Part shown: piece after piece, positions 1-7,261 of the stretch | Layout: every line of letters begins with the position of its first letter | Numbering within the stretch: the stretch's first letter is position 1 | Source: DASVWH01 sp036389715 | GTDB lineage: Bacteria > Acidobacteriota > Blastocatellia > Pyrinomonadales > Pyrinomonadaceae | Assembly: GCA_036389715.1 (NCBI GenBank) | Contig: DASVWH010000243.1 | Coordinates: 1-25,371 of the forward strand | Length of the DNA stretch: 25,371 bases | Direction: 5' to 3' | Notes under the pieces: generated by a model | Databases searched by the model: none | The model's input: only the letters and a program-made list of their open reading frames with translations | Told to the model about the DNA's origin: nothing | Position numbers and translations under genes: made by a program

Positions 1-813
1 AACCGAGTAGCCGCCGAGAATACCGTCGCCCAGCTCTATCACGATCAGGTCCGGTGCGCTCTCGTTGAGGCTTGAGATGATGGCGCGTGCGACCGGCGCG
101 AGATCGCCCGCGCCCGCCGTCGAGGGCAGCCCGCAATCGAGGAAGCTGGCCGTCGCCACCGCGCCGTGATCCGCCATGTTCAGGGTATCGCGCAGGCAGG
201 CGACGCCCGACAGCTTGGCCGCCGCGACTCTCAGGCCCGCACGCGTCGCCTGCTTAATCAATTCCGTCGCGGCGAAGGTCTTGCCGCTGTTCATGCACGT
301 CCCGGCAACCAGGACGAGCGGCGCGGTCTGCTCCAAAGTCTCGCACGCGGGCAGCGCCACGTCCGCGATGTTGAGCACACGCCCCTCGGCGTCACACGCG
401 AGCCCCAGGACCTCTACGCTGATGGCATCGCTCAAGCTCGAATGATGCCCCGTGCAGCGACCGATGACCCCGCCCATGTTGAGCAAGTGAAGACTGTCCC
501 CCGCCGCGATGCTCTCCGGCACGTCGCCGACGAATCCCTTGAGCGCGCGCCTGCGCCCGAGCACGCCGACCAGCACGTCGCCCGGATTAATCTTCGCCAG
601 TCGCCCGCTCGGCAGTTCCAGCTGGTTATAGGTCGCGCTGTCGGTCAGGGCCCGCACGACGACGACATCGCCTGCGCGCGGGCTGGCGCAAGCCTCCGTC
701 ACCGCGACGGTCTTCGACAACCCGAGCGGCGATGCGGCGCTCCCGATCTTATCCGCCTCGATTATCGCCACGGGCACGGCCTCGATTGTCTTTACGCTTT
801 CAGTCACAAGCAT
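1..813 (-). CDS. P-loop NTPase-like protein of unknown function, C-terminus cut by window edge
   Basis: The minus-strand frame is open from an ATG at 813 to the window edge, giving 271 residues with no stop. The start is supported by GGAGG about 8 nt upstream; an in-frame ATG at 828 has no ribosome binding site. Residues 1-140 form an N-terminal region I do not recognise. A Walker A-type loop follows a hydrophobic strand at residues 171-179 (GTCMNSGKT), and a hydrophobic strand with an acidic end and Gly-rich turn lies at 255-268 (DLIVIELGDGILGG), which could be Walker B-like. The arrangement recalls the BioD/MobB/DUF1611 group of P-loop proteins, but this is only motif resemblance. It starts 50 bp after argG on the same strand, so it is probably the third gene of an argR-argG operon and may serve arginine or amino-acid metabolism. 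The substrate cannot be stated. Confidence 0.75.
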   Translation of the reverse strand, partial: MLVTESVKTIEAVPVAIIEADKIGSAASPLGLSKTVAVTEACASPRAGDVVVVRALTDSATYNQLELPSGRLAKINPGDVLVGVLGRRRALKGFVGDVPESIAAGDSLHLLNMGGVIGRCTGHHSSLSDAISVEVLGLACDAEGRVLNIADVALPACETLEQTAPLVLVAGTCMNSGKTFAATELIKQATRAGLRVAAAKLSGVACLRDTLNMADHGAVATASFLDCGLPSTAGAGDLAPVARAIISSLNESAPDLIVIELGDGILGGYSV

Positions 814-862
814 CTCTCCAACCTCCATCAACCAGGCGGTCGTCCTTCGCACTTACTTCCTC

Positions 863-2074
863 TTACCCCTTGTCGGTGCTGAGGCCCTGCAAACGCAGAC
901 GCAGCGCGTTGAGCTTGATGAATCCCTCTGCGTCACGCTGGTTATAGACATCCTCCGCCTCGAAGGTGGCCAGCTTCTCGTTGTAGAGCGAGCGCGGAGC
1001 GCGGCGTCCGACGACGGTCGGGTTGCCGCGATAGAGTTTGAGCCGGACATCGCCCGTCACGTTGCGCTGCGTTTCGTCTATCAGCTTACGCATCAAGTCG
1101 AACTCGGGCGCAAACCAGAAGCCGTAGTAAACATTCTCCGCGAGCTTGACGCCGAGCGAGTCGCGCAAGCGCACGACTTCACGGTCGAGCGTGATGGATT
1201 CCAGCGCGCGGTGCGCCGCTTGCAGGATGGTCACGCCCGGCGTTTCGTAGACTCCGCGCGATTTCATCCCGACGAAGCGATTCTCGACCAGATCAACACG
1301 CCCTATCCCATGCTCGCCGCCCAGTTTATTGACGGCTTCGAGCAGAGAGACTGCGCCGAGCCGCCTGCCGTTGAGCGAGACGGGCTCGCCGTGCTCGAAT
1401 CCGATCTCGACGTACTCCGGCTTGGCCCCGGCCTCTTCGGGCGCTTTCGTCAACTGAAAAATATCCGCGGGCGGCTCTGCCCAGGGGTCTTCCAGGATGC
1501 CGCCCTCGTAAGAGACGTGCATCAGGTTGCGGTCGGTCGAATAAGGCTTCGCGTGCGTGGCCGTGACGGGAATACTGTGCTTCTCGGCGTAGGCAATCAG
1601 GTCCGAACGCCCCTTGAACTCCCACTCGCGCCAGGGAGCGACGACCTTGATGCCCGGCTCCAGCGCGTAATAGGTCAACTCGAAGCGAACCTGGTCATTG
1701 CCCTTGCCGGTCGCGCCGTGCGCCACCGCATCCGCGCCTTCGCGCCGCGCAATCTCGATCTGTCGCTTCGCGATGACGGGCCGCGCCAGAGAAGTGCCGA
1801 GCAGGTACACGCCCTCGTAGACCGCATTCGCCTTGACGGCGGTCCAGACGTAATCGCGGACGAACTCTTCGCGCAAATCCTCCACGTAGAGCTTCGAGGC
1901 CCCGGTTTCGAGCGCCTTCGATTCAAGCCCTTCGAGCTCTTCGCCCTGCCCCACATCCGCGCAGTAGCAGACGACCTCGCAGCCGTAACGCTCTTTGATC
2001 CAGCGCAGCATGACGCTCGTATCGAGCCCGCCCGAATATGCCAGGACAATCTTTTTAATCTTCTTCTCAGCCAC
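863..2074 (-). CDS. argG: Argininosuccinate synthase
   Basis: ArgG joins citrulline and aspartate at the expense of ATP to form argininosuccinate, the penultimate step of arginine synthesis, in the cytoplasm. The 403-residue product has the normal family length. Its N-terminus carries the PP-loop ATP-pyrophosphatase signature SGGLDTS at residues 14-20, followed by the family segment CADVGQGEE and, further on, GATGKGNDQVRFE, which belongs to the citrulline/aspartate site region. The start codon is GTG at 2074, chosen because GAGGTAAGAA directly precedes it and the product begins just before the first beta strand as in homologues. It lies 88 bp downstream of argR on the same strand with no obvious terminator between, and 49 bp upstream of the P-loop gene, suggesting one transcript. 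Control by ArgR from the operator upstream of argR is likely. Confidence 0.97.
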   Translation of the reverse strand: MAEKKIKKIVLAYSGGLDTSVMLRWIKERYGCEVVCYCADVGQGEELEGLESKALETGASKLYVEDLREEFVRDYVWTAVKANAVYEGVYLLGTSLARPVIAKRQIEIARREGADAVAHGATGKGNDQVRFELTYYALEPGIKVVAPWREWEFKGRSDLIAYAEKHSIPVTATHAKPYSTDRNLMHVSYEGGILEDPWAEPPADIFQLTKAPEEAGAKPEYVEIGFEHGEPVSLNGRRLGAVSLLEAVNKLGGEHGIGRVDLVENRFVGMKSRGVYETPGVTILQAAHRALESITLDREVVRLRDSLGVKLAENVYYGFWFAPEFDLMRKLIDETQRNVTGDVRLKLYRGNPTVVGRRAPRSLYNEKLATFEAEDVYNQRDAEGFIKLNALRLRLQGLSTDKG

Positions 2075-2162
2075 TTCTTACCTCGATCATCGTTTACAGT
2101 CTCAAGTCCGCAGCCGGACGCCTGGGGGCCGCTCTCCTGCCGCCGGAGTTCCCGCCGGACCA

Positions 2163-2579
2163 TCAGACCAACAGGTCCCAGATTCGCTTGATCGCCGTGC
2201 GCTGCGCCTTGCGCTCGACGACGGCGATGAAGATGGTATCTTCGCCCGCGAGCGTCCCGACGATTTCCGGTATCGTCGCGCGGTCAATCTGGACCGCTAC
2301 GGCCGAGGCCATCCCCGGCTCACACTTTGCGACCACCAGCGCATCGCCCGCCGCTTCCAGGCTCAAGAGCCCGTGCCCGCCCGCGCCGTTCGGGCTCTGC
2401 GGCAACGTGTAATGGCCCTGATGCTTGACGATGCCCAGCTCTTCCAGGTCGCGCGAGACGCTCGATTGCGTCGCCGCGACACCGGAACGCTCCAGGTATT
2501 CCCTCAATTCCTCCTGCGTCCCGATGCGCCGCGAGCGAATCAGACTCAAAATCTTTTGCTGTCGTGTCTCTTTAAGCAT
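2163..2579 (-). CDS. argR: Arginine repressor, ArgR/AhrC family
   Basis: ArgR is a hexameric, arginine-sensing DNA-binding protein that represses arginine synthesis genes. The 138-residue product has both family parts: an N-terminal winged helix (residues about 1-65) with the recognition-helix motif SSVSRDLEELG, and a C-terminal oligomerisation/arginine-binding domain ending in AGEDTIFIAV. The usual Asp-Asp pair of the arginine pocket is here Glu-Asp, a conservative change. The open frame extends further upstream, but homologues start near MLKETRQQKI, so the ATG at 2579 (or the adjacent ATG at 2582) is preferred; neither has a clear ribosome binding site. The upstream extension would run through the operator-like dyads at 2587-2626, which also argues against a longer start. 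It is divergent from argH and leads the argR-argG-P-loop unit; autoregulation is expected. Confidence 0.92.
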   Translation of the reverse strand: MLKETRQQKILSLIRSRRIGTQEELREYLERSGVAATQSSVSRDLEELGIVKHQGHYTLPQSPNGAGGHGLLSLEAAGDALVVAKCEPGMASAVAVQIDRATIPEIVGTLAGEDTIFIAVVERKAQRTAIKRIWDLLV

Positions 2580-2586
2580 CATAATC

Positions 2587-2626
2587 TTATGCAATAGGTT
2601 TGCATAACTATTGCATAGATGCATAA
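2587..2626. promoter_or_regulatory. Putative ArgR operator (cluster of TGCAT half-sites)
   Basis: Four half-sites lie in a row just upstream of argR: TTATGCAA at 2587-2594, TTGCATAA at 2600-2607, ATTGCATA at 2610-2617 and ATGCATAA at 2619-2626. The first two form a perfect 8-bp inverted repeat with a 5-bp spacer. Sites one and three form a perfect 10-bp inverted repeat (2588-2597 with 2608-2617). The centres of the first three are 11 bp apart, one helical turn. Known ARG boxes are AT-rich dyads with TGAAT/ATTCA halves; these differ at one base of the half-site. The position between argR and divergent argH makes ArgR the natural ligand, by inference. Confidence 0.65.
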
Positions 2627-2720
2627 AATAGCAGCCCGGATGCATGGAGTCAAACAATTTTCGGCGGCGAGCCGGGCCGCGGCATACAATCGGGTCCAAA
2701 CCCTTTGACGGAGAGAGTAG

Positions 2721-4124
2721 ATGAGCGAGTCAAAAAATTTATGGGGCGGGCGGTTCGAGGGGCAGGCCGAGCCTGGCTTTGCAGAGTTCAACCGCTCTTT
2801 CGGTTTCGACCGGAGATTGTTTGCAGCCGACGTGCGCGCCAGCATGGCCCATTGCGGGGGGCTGCAACGCGCAGGGATTATCAGCGACGCGGAGGCCGAC
2901 GCCATCAAGCGCGGGCTGCGGACGATTCTCGAAACGGCGGCGACCGATGCTCGCTATTTCGACGAGACGACGGCAGAAGACGTGCATTCTTTCGTCGAAG
3001 CGCGGCTGGTCGAGCTGATCGGCGATGCCGGCCGCAAGCTGCACACGGGGCGCAGCCGCAACGACCAGGTGGCCACCGACCTGCGGCTCTGGCTGCGGGA
3101 AGAGCTGGAACGAACGAGGGCCGCCGTGCTGGGCGCGCAGGCAGCGCTGCTTGAGCTGGCGGAAGGCTACCCGCTGGCGGTGCTGCCCGGCTACACGCAC
3201 CTACAGCGCGCGCAGCCCATCCTCTGGGCTCACTGGTGTCTGGCCTATTTCGAGATGCTGGCGCGCGACCGCGAGCGGCTGGCGGAACTCGGCAAGCGTG
3301 TCAACGTCATGCCGCTCGGCTCGGCGGCGCTCTCCGGCACGTCCTACCCCGTTGAACGCGAGGCAATGGCGCGCGAGCTCGGCTTCGATGCCGTCTCGCG
3401 CAACAGCCTGGACGCCGTCAGCGACCGCGACTTCTGCGTCGAATTTGCGAGCGCGTCCTCTCTCATCATGCTTCACCTCTCGCGGCTCGCGGAGGACATC
3501 ATTATTTACGCGACGGTCGAGTTCGGTTTTCTCGAATTGAGCGATTCGGTGGCGACCGGCTCAAGCCTGATGCCGCAAAAGAAGAACCCTGACTCGATGG
3601 AGCTGGTGCGCGGCAAGGCGGGCCGCGTCTTCGGCCACCTGACGGCGCTGCTCGCGACGCTCAAGGGATTGCCGCTCGCCTACAACAAGGACATGCAGGA
3701 GGACAAGGAGGCCATCTTCGATACGGCCGATACGGTCAGGGCCTCGCTGGAAGTGACGGCGACGGTCCTGCGCAATGTCCGCATTCGCGAGGAGCGTGCG
3801 CGAGAGGCCGCCTCGCGCAGCCAGATGAATGCGACGGAGCTGGCCGACTATCTCGTCCGCAGGGGAATGCCTTTTCGTGAGGCCCACGAAGTGGTCGGGC
3901 GCCTCGTCCTGCTCGCTATCGAGCGGGGCCTGGAGCTGGACCAATTGGAGCTGGCGGAGCTGCGTTCCTTCTCGCCGCTCATCGCCGAAGATGTTTACCA
4001 GGCGCTCTCGCTGGAACGCACACTGGCGACGAAATCACAGCCCGGAGGCACTGCCCCGGAGCGCGTGGCGGAAGCCCTGGCCGCGGCGCGGCGCTCTCTG
4101 GAAGGCGCGGCCCAAAGCGCCTAA
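2721..4124 (+). CDS. argH: Argininosuccinate lyase
   Basis: ArgH splits argininosuccinate into arginine and fumarate, the last step of arginine synthesis, as a cytoplasmic homotetramer. The 467-residue product has the normal length of the fumarase/aspartase superfamily. It begins with the typical WGGRFEG segment, contains TGRSRNDQVATDLRLW in the first third, the GYTHLQRAQP segment near residue 160, and the superfamily signature GSSLMPQKKNPD near residue 280, whose serines sit in the catalytic mobile loop. The ATG at 2721 has GGAGAGAGT immediately upstream. It is divergent from argR across a 141-bp gap holding the presumed ArgR operator. The gene after it, livF, is convergent, so argH is probably transcribed alone. 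I saw no good -35/-10 pair; TACAAT at 2685-2690 is a possible -10 without a matching -35. Confidence 0.97.
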   Translation: MSESKNLWGGRFEGQAEPGFAEFNRSFGFDRRLFAADVRASMAHCGGLQRAGIISDAEADAIKRGLRTILETAATDARYFDETTAEDVHSFVEARLVELIGDAGRKLHTGRSRNDQVATDLRLWLREELERTRAAVLGAQAALLELAEGYPLAVLPGYTHLQRAQPILWAHWCLAYFEMLARDRERLAELGKRVNVMPLGSAALSGTSYPVEREAMARELGFDAVSRNSLDAVSDRDFCVEFASASSLIMLHLSRLAEDIIIYATVEFGFLELSDSVATGSSLMPQKKNPDSMELVRGKAGRVFGHLTALLATLKGLPLAYNKDMQEDKEAIFDTADTVRASLEVTATVLRNVRIREERAREAASRSQMNATELADYLVRRGMPFREAHEVVGRLVLLAIERGLELDQLELAELRSFSPLIAEDVYQALSLERTLATKSQPGGTAPERVAEALAAARRSLEGAAQSA

Positions 4125-4197
4125 CGTCAATTAAGAGTAGGAGATATAGAAGTGCATGAGGGCCGCGGGCGGGGCGCAGCCGGGGCACTGCGACGAT

Positions 4198-4902
4198 TCA
4201 CTCGCCGAGGTATGCTTCCTTGATGCGCGGGTCTGCGGCCAGTTCGGCCGAAGGGCCTTCCATCACGATCTTGCCCGTTTCGAGAACGTAGGCGCGGTCC
4301 GAATGCTTGAGTGCGGCGTGAGCGTTCTGTTCGACGAGGAGGATGGTCGTGCCTTCGCTTTTGATCTCGTCAATGGCTTCAAAGATGGTGTGGACGACCA
4401 GCGGCGCGAGTCCGAGCGAGGGCTCGTCGAGCAGCAGCAGCCGCGGCCGCGACATCAGGGCGCGCCCCATCGCCAGCATCTGCTGTTCACCGCCGGAGAG
4501 CGTCCCGGCCTTCTGCGCCTCGCGCTCCTTGAGGCGCGGGAACATGCGGAAAGCGCGCTCCATATCCTCGGCGATCTCCTTCTTGTTCTTCTTCAGGTAA
4601 GCGCCCATCTGCAAATTCTCGCGGACGGTGAGGTTGGCAAAGACGCCGCGCCCCTCCGGCGACATGGAGATGCCGCGCGCGACCAGCTTGTGCGTCGCCT
4701 CGCCGCTGATGTCCTCGCCCTCGAAGACGATGCGCCCCAGCTTCGGCTCAAGCAGACCCGTGATCGTGCGCAGCGTCGTCGTCTTGCCCGCCCCGTTTGC
4801 GCCGATCAGCGTCACGACTTCGCCCTGCTCGACGTGAATGGAGATGCCCGTCAGCGCCTCTATCGCGCCGTAATTAACCGAGATGTTTTCGATGGTCAGC
4901 AT
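4198..4902 (-). CDS. livF: Branched-chain amino acid ABC transporter ATP-binding protein LivF
   Basis: LivF is one of the two ATPase subunits that power the high-affinity branched-chain amino acid (LIV-type) importer on the cytoplasmic face of the membrane. The 234-residue product is full length for the family. Walker A is GANGAGKTT at residues 34-42, the ABC signature is LSGGEQQ, and Walker B runs into LLLLDEPSLGLAP, the version typical of LivF rather than LivG. The C-terminus ends AYLGE as usual for this group. It is the last gene of livKHMGF. The ATG at 4902 matches the family start but lacks a recognisable ribosome binding site; the sequence upstream is a heptamer-repeat hairpin (4903-5016), so translation may depend on the structure or on reinitiation from livG. 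Confidence 0.95.
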   Translation of the reverse strand: MLTIENISVNYGAIEALTGISIHVEQGEVVTLIGANGAGKTTTLRTITGLLEPKLGRIVFEGEDISGEATHKLVARGISMSPEGRGVFANLTVRENLQMGAYLKKNKKEIAEDMERAFRMFPRLKEREAQKAGTLSGGEQQMLAMGRALMSRPRLLLLDEPSLGLAPLVVHTIFEAIDEIKSEGTTILLVEQNAHAALKHSDRAYVLETGKIVMEGPSAELAADPRIKEAYLGE

Positions 4903-5016
4903 AAATTAAGTGAGCAGTGAGCAGTAAGCAGTAAGCAGTAAGCAGTGAGCGGTGAGCAGTTAAAAGAAAATCTTTTAGTCTTGACTGCTTACTGCTTACC
5001 GCTGACTGCTGACTTT
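4903..5016. repeat. Inverted arrays of 7-bp repeats between livG and livF
   Basis: On the plus strand, about seven heptamers of the form AGTRAGC/GGTGAGC run from about 4910 to 4962. On the other side, about five inverted copies (ACTGCTT, ACCGCTG, ACTGCTG) run from about 4982 to 5013. The two arrays face each other around a core in which TAAAAGA pairs with TCTTTTA across a 3-nt loop, so the whole gap could fold as one long imperfect hairpin in DNA or in the liv mRNA. It fills the entire 114-bp gap. It resembles the short tandem heptamer repeats (STRR type) described in cyanobacteria; the function is unknown. Confidence 0.8.
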
Positions 5017-5880
5017 CTAATCTCCTAAGTAGGCTTCGATCACTTTCGGGTCGTTCCTGATCTGCTCGGGCAGGCCGAGCGCGATGGACTTGCCGTAGTC
5101 AACGACCTGTATCCGCTCGCAGACGCCCATCACGACCTTCATGTTGTGCTCGACGAGCAGGATGGTCAGGCCGAAGCGGTCGCGTATCTGGTGGATCAGG
5201 TTCATCAAATCTTCCTGCTCGGAAGGGTTCATCCCGGCGGCGGGTTCGTCGAGCAGGAGCAGCTTGGGGCGCGTGGCGAGCGCCCGGACGATCTCCAATC
5301 TTCGCTGGTTGCCGTAGGCCAGGCTCGTCCCGCCTTCATCGCGGAAACGCTCAAGGTCGAAGATGCGCAGCAGTTCGAGTCCGAAATCCCTGTGCTCCTT
5401 CTCGTCACGGTTGAAGCGGGGCGAGCGAAAGACTGCGTCGGCCAGCGTCTGCCGGGCGTGGATGTGACAGGCCGTCATCACATTTTCGAGCACGGTCATG
5501 CCGGGAAAGAGGCGTATGTTTTGAAAGGTGCGCGAGATGCCGCGCCGCGCTATCTGGTAGGGCCGCAGGCCGTCAATCCGCTTGCCCTGGAAAAAGATTT
5601 GGCCCTCGGTCGGCTGGTAAACGCCCGTCAGGAGGTTAAAGATGGTGGTCTTGCCCGCGCCGTTGGGCCCGATCAAGCCGAAGATTTCGCCCTCGTTGAC
5701 GGTCAGGTCGAGCGCGTTGACGGCCGTTAAGCCTCCGAAGCGGATCGTACACCTGTCCGTCTTGAGCGTCGCGCCGCTTGGCTCGACGGTCTCCTGTGCT
5801 CTGGCCGTGCGTGCGGCCTCCGTCAGGATGGACTCTTCTTTAGTCGCGCTGACGGCATTCGGTTCAGACGCTTCGTTCAT
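5017..5880 (-). CDS. livG: Branched-chain amino acid ABC transporter ATP-binding protein LivG
   Basis: LivG is the second ATPase of the LIV-type importer and pairs with LivF under the LivH/LivM channel. The 287-residue product is about 30-40 residues longer than typical LivG because of a polar, Ala/Glu-rich N-terminal extension (residues 1-40) before the first beta strand. Walker A is GPNGAGKTT at 71-79, the signature-like segment is LAYGNQRRLEI as usual for LivG, and Walker B leads into LLLLDEPAAGMNPSE. The C-terminus (KVIEAYLGD) is typical. The ATG at 5880 overlaps the livM stop as ATGA, indicating translational coupling and supporting this start despite the extension. The gap to livF is filled by the heptamer hairpin. 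Confidence 0.95.
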   Translation of the reverse strand: MNEASEPNAVSATKEESILTEAARTARAQETVEPSGATLKTDRCTIRFGGLTAVNALDLTVNEGEIFGLIGPNGAGKTTIFNLLTGVYQPTEGQIFFQGKRIDGLRPYQIARRGISRTFQNIRLFPGMTVLENVMTACHIHARQTLADAVFRSPRFNRDEKEHRDFGLELLRIFDLERFRDEGGTSLAYGNQRRLEIVRALATRPKLLLLDEPAAGMNPSEQEDLMNLIHQIRDRFGLTILLVEHNMKVVMGVCERIQVVDYGKSIALGLPEQIRNDPKVIEAYLGD

Positions 5881-7187
5881 CTGTTCTCCACCTCTTTCGC
5901 ATGGTCAGCCGTCGGGGCATCGCGCTCGGCGATGGGCACGCCGCCCTCCCCGCCGACGGCCTCATCACCGGCGGGCCGCTGCTGCGCACGCTTGAGCCAG
6001 TTGAAGCCGAACTCGTTGCCGCCGAGCAGGCCCTGTGGCCTGGTCAGCATGAGCAGGATGAGCAGCGCCGAATAGATGACGAGCCGGAGCTGCGAGGGGT
6101 CGCCGAGGTATCTGAAGAGGACCGCATCGAGGTCCGCGGCAACCATCAGCGCGCGCACAAGCCTCAGCATTACGTATAGCAACACGACATAAGCCAGTCC
6201 GAAGGCCAGAGGGTTGCTCAAAAACCCGCGGAGCCTGTTGTTGGACTTCACCTTGCGCAGAATCAATCCCGTAACCGGCAATAAGGCAATCATGATGATG
6301 ACCTCGTAGGGATATGTGCGCAGGACTTCCGGCAGCATCGTGATGACCACCGCGCCGAGAATCGCCCCCGTGATCGAGCCCATCCCGCCGAGCACGATCA
6401 TGATGATGATCTCGAAGGAGCGGATGAACTGGAAGTCGTTGGTGCTCAGGAACTGCGTGTAGTGGCCGAAGAGCACGCCCGCCACTCCGGCGAAGGCCGA
6501 GCTGACGACGAAGGCCAGCACCTTGTAGCGCGTCGTGTGCACGCCCATCGCTTCGGCCGCCAGCTCGTCTTCACGAATCGAGATGAGCGCGCGCCCGACA
6601 TCCGAATGAACGATGTTGTAGACGGTCACGATAGTGATGACAGCGAAGGCCCCGACCCATAAAAAGTTGGTGTAGCCGGGCACTGTAAAGCCGGTCGCAC
6701 CGCCGACCACGTCTATGTTGACGATGACGATGCGGATAATCTCCGCGAAGCCGAGCGTGACGATGGCCAGGTAGTCTCCGCGCAGCCGCAGCGAAGGGAT
6801 GCCGACGATGAGCCCGGCCAGCGCCGCCATCAGGCCCCCGACCAGAATCGCCAGCAGAAAGATGAGCGCATGTGCGACCGAGCCACCCACCATCGCGGCC
6901 AGTGACTGTTCCCAGGTCTGCGCATAATAGACGGTCAGGTAGGCCGAAGAGTACGCGCCGACGGCCATGAAGCCCGCGTGCCCGATGGAGAATTGCCCTG
7001 TGAAGCCGTTAATCAGGTTGAGCGAGACGGCGAGGATGATGTTGATGCCCGCCAGCATCAGGATGCGCGCGTAATAGGGCGGCACGCCAAACCCGAACAA
7101 TCCCTCTTCGCTCATGTACTGGTTGAGAGCGATGAGCAGCAGAACAATGACCAGCGCACCGAGGAGCCTTTTAGCGAGAGTTGGCAT
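5877..7187 (-). CDS. livM: Branched-chain amino acid ABC transporter permease LivM, enlarged
   Basis: LivM is an inner-membrane permease subunit that forms the substrate channel with LivH. The 436-residue product has the family core: a first membrane segment (about 8-25), then INIILAVSLNLINGFTGQFSIGHAGFMAVG, the cytoplasmic coupling region around IREDELAAEAMG, and GGMGSITGAILGAVV. Between LPEVLR (about residue 285) and the C-terminal RPQGLLGG (about 383) there are nearly 100 residues, including two extra hydrophobic stretches (PYEVIIMIALLPVTGLIL and FGLAYVVLLYVMLRLV). In most LivM proteins this interval is much shorter. The charged tail after about 390 is hydrophilic. The ATG at 7187 follows the 74-bp livH-livM gap and has no strong ribosome binding site; the 3' end overlaps livG by 4 bp. 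Confidence 0.93.
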   Translation of the reverse strand: MPTLAKRLLGALVIVLLLIALNQYMSEEGLFGFGVPPYYARILMLAGINIILAVSLNLINGFTGQFSIGHAGFMAVGAYSSAYLTVYYAQTWEQSLAAMVGGSVAHALIFLLAILVGGLMAALAGLIVGIPSLRLRGDYLAIVTLGFAEIIRIVIVNIDVVGGATGFTVPGYTNFLWVGAFAVITIVTVYNIVHSDVGRALISIREDELAAEAMGVHTTRYKVLAFVVSSAFAGVAGVLFGHYTQFLSTNDFQFIRSFEIIIMIVLGGMGSITGAILGAVVITMLPEVLRTYPYEVIIMIALLPVTGLILRKVKSNNRLRGFLSNPLAFGLAYVVLLYVMLRLVRALMVAADLDAVLFRYLGDPSQLRLVIYSALLILLMLTRPQGLLGGNEFGFNWLKRAQQRPAGDEAVGGEGGVPIAERDAPTADHAKEVENR

Positions 7188-7261
7188 AAGTTTCAGGTGA
7201 CGGGCGACGGCTGACGGGAAAGACCTGCGTTCCCCTTATCAACCTTCACGCGTCACGGTGT
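7188..7261. repeat. Heptamer-type inverted repeat between livH and livM
   Basis: Read on the minus strand, CGTGACGCGTGAAGG lies just after the livH stop and is followed after about 28 nt by three tandem heptamers CCGTCAG, CCGTCGC and CCGTCAC. The two parts are inverted relative to each other (GTGACG against CGTCAC), the same plan as the larger repeat between livG and livF but with another heptamer sequence. A folded mRNA here would place the livM start just after the hairpin. No protein-coding frame is evident. Confidence 0.6.

Noticed and set aside
166..882. 238-codon plus-strand frame over the left end
   Set aside because: The minus strand carries a P-loop protein with a good ribosome binding site; the plus frame is Arg/Gln/His-rich and runs across an intergenic gap into argG.
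2580..2699. 40-residue N-terminal extension of argR
   Set aside because: It would be encoded by the operator dyads, contains no conserved sequence, and homologues start near MLKETRQQK.
4156..4920. 254-codon plus-strand frame opposite livF
   Set aside because: Antisense of an unmistakable ABC ATPase; no ribosome binding site or motif.
4903..5016. Repeat array considered as CRISPR
   Set aside because: Units are 7 bp without spacers, and the array is opposed rather than direct.
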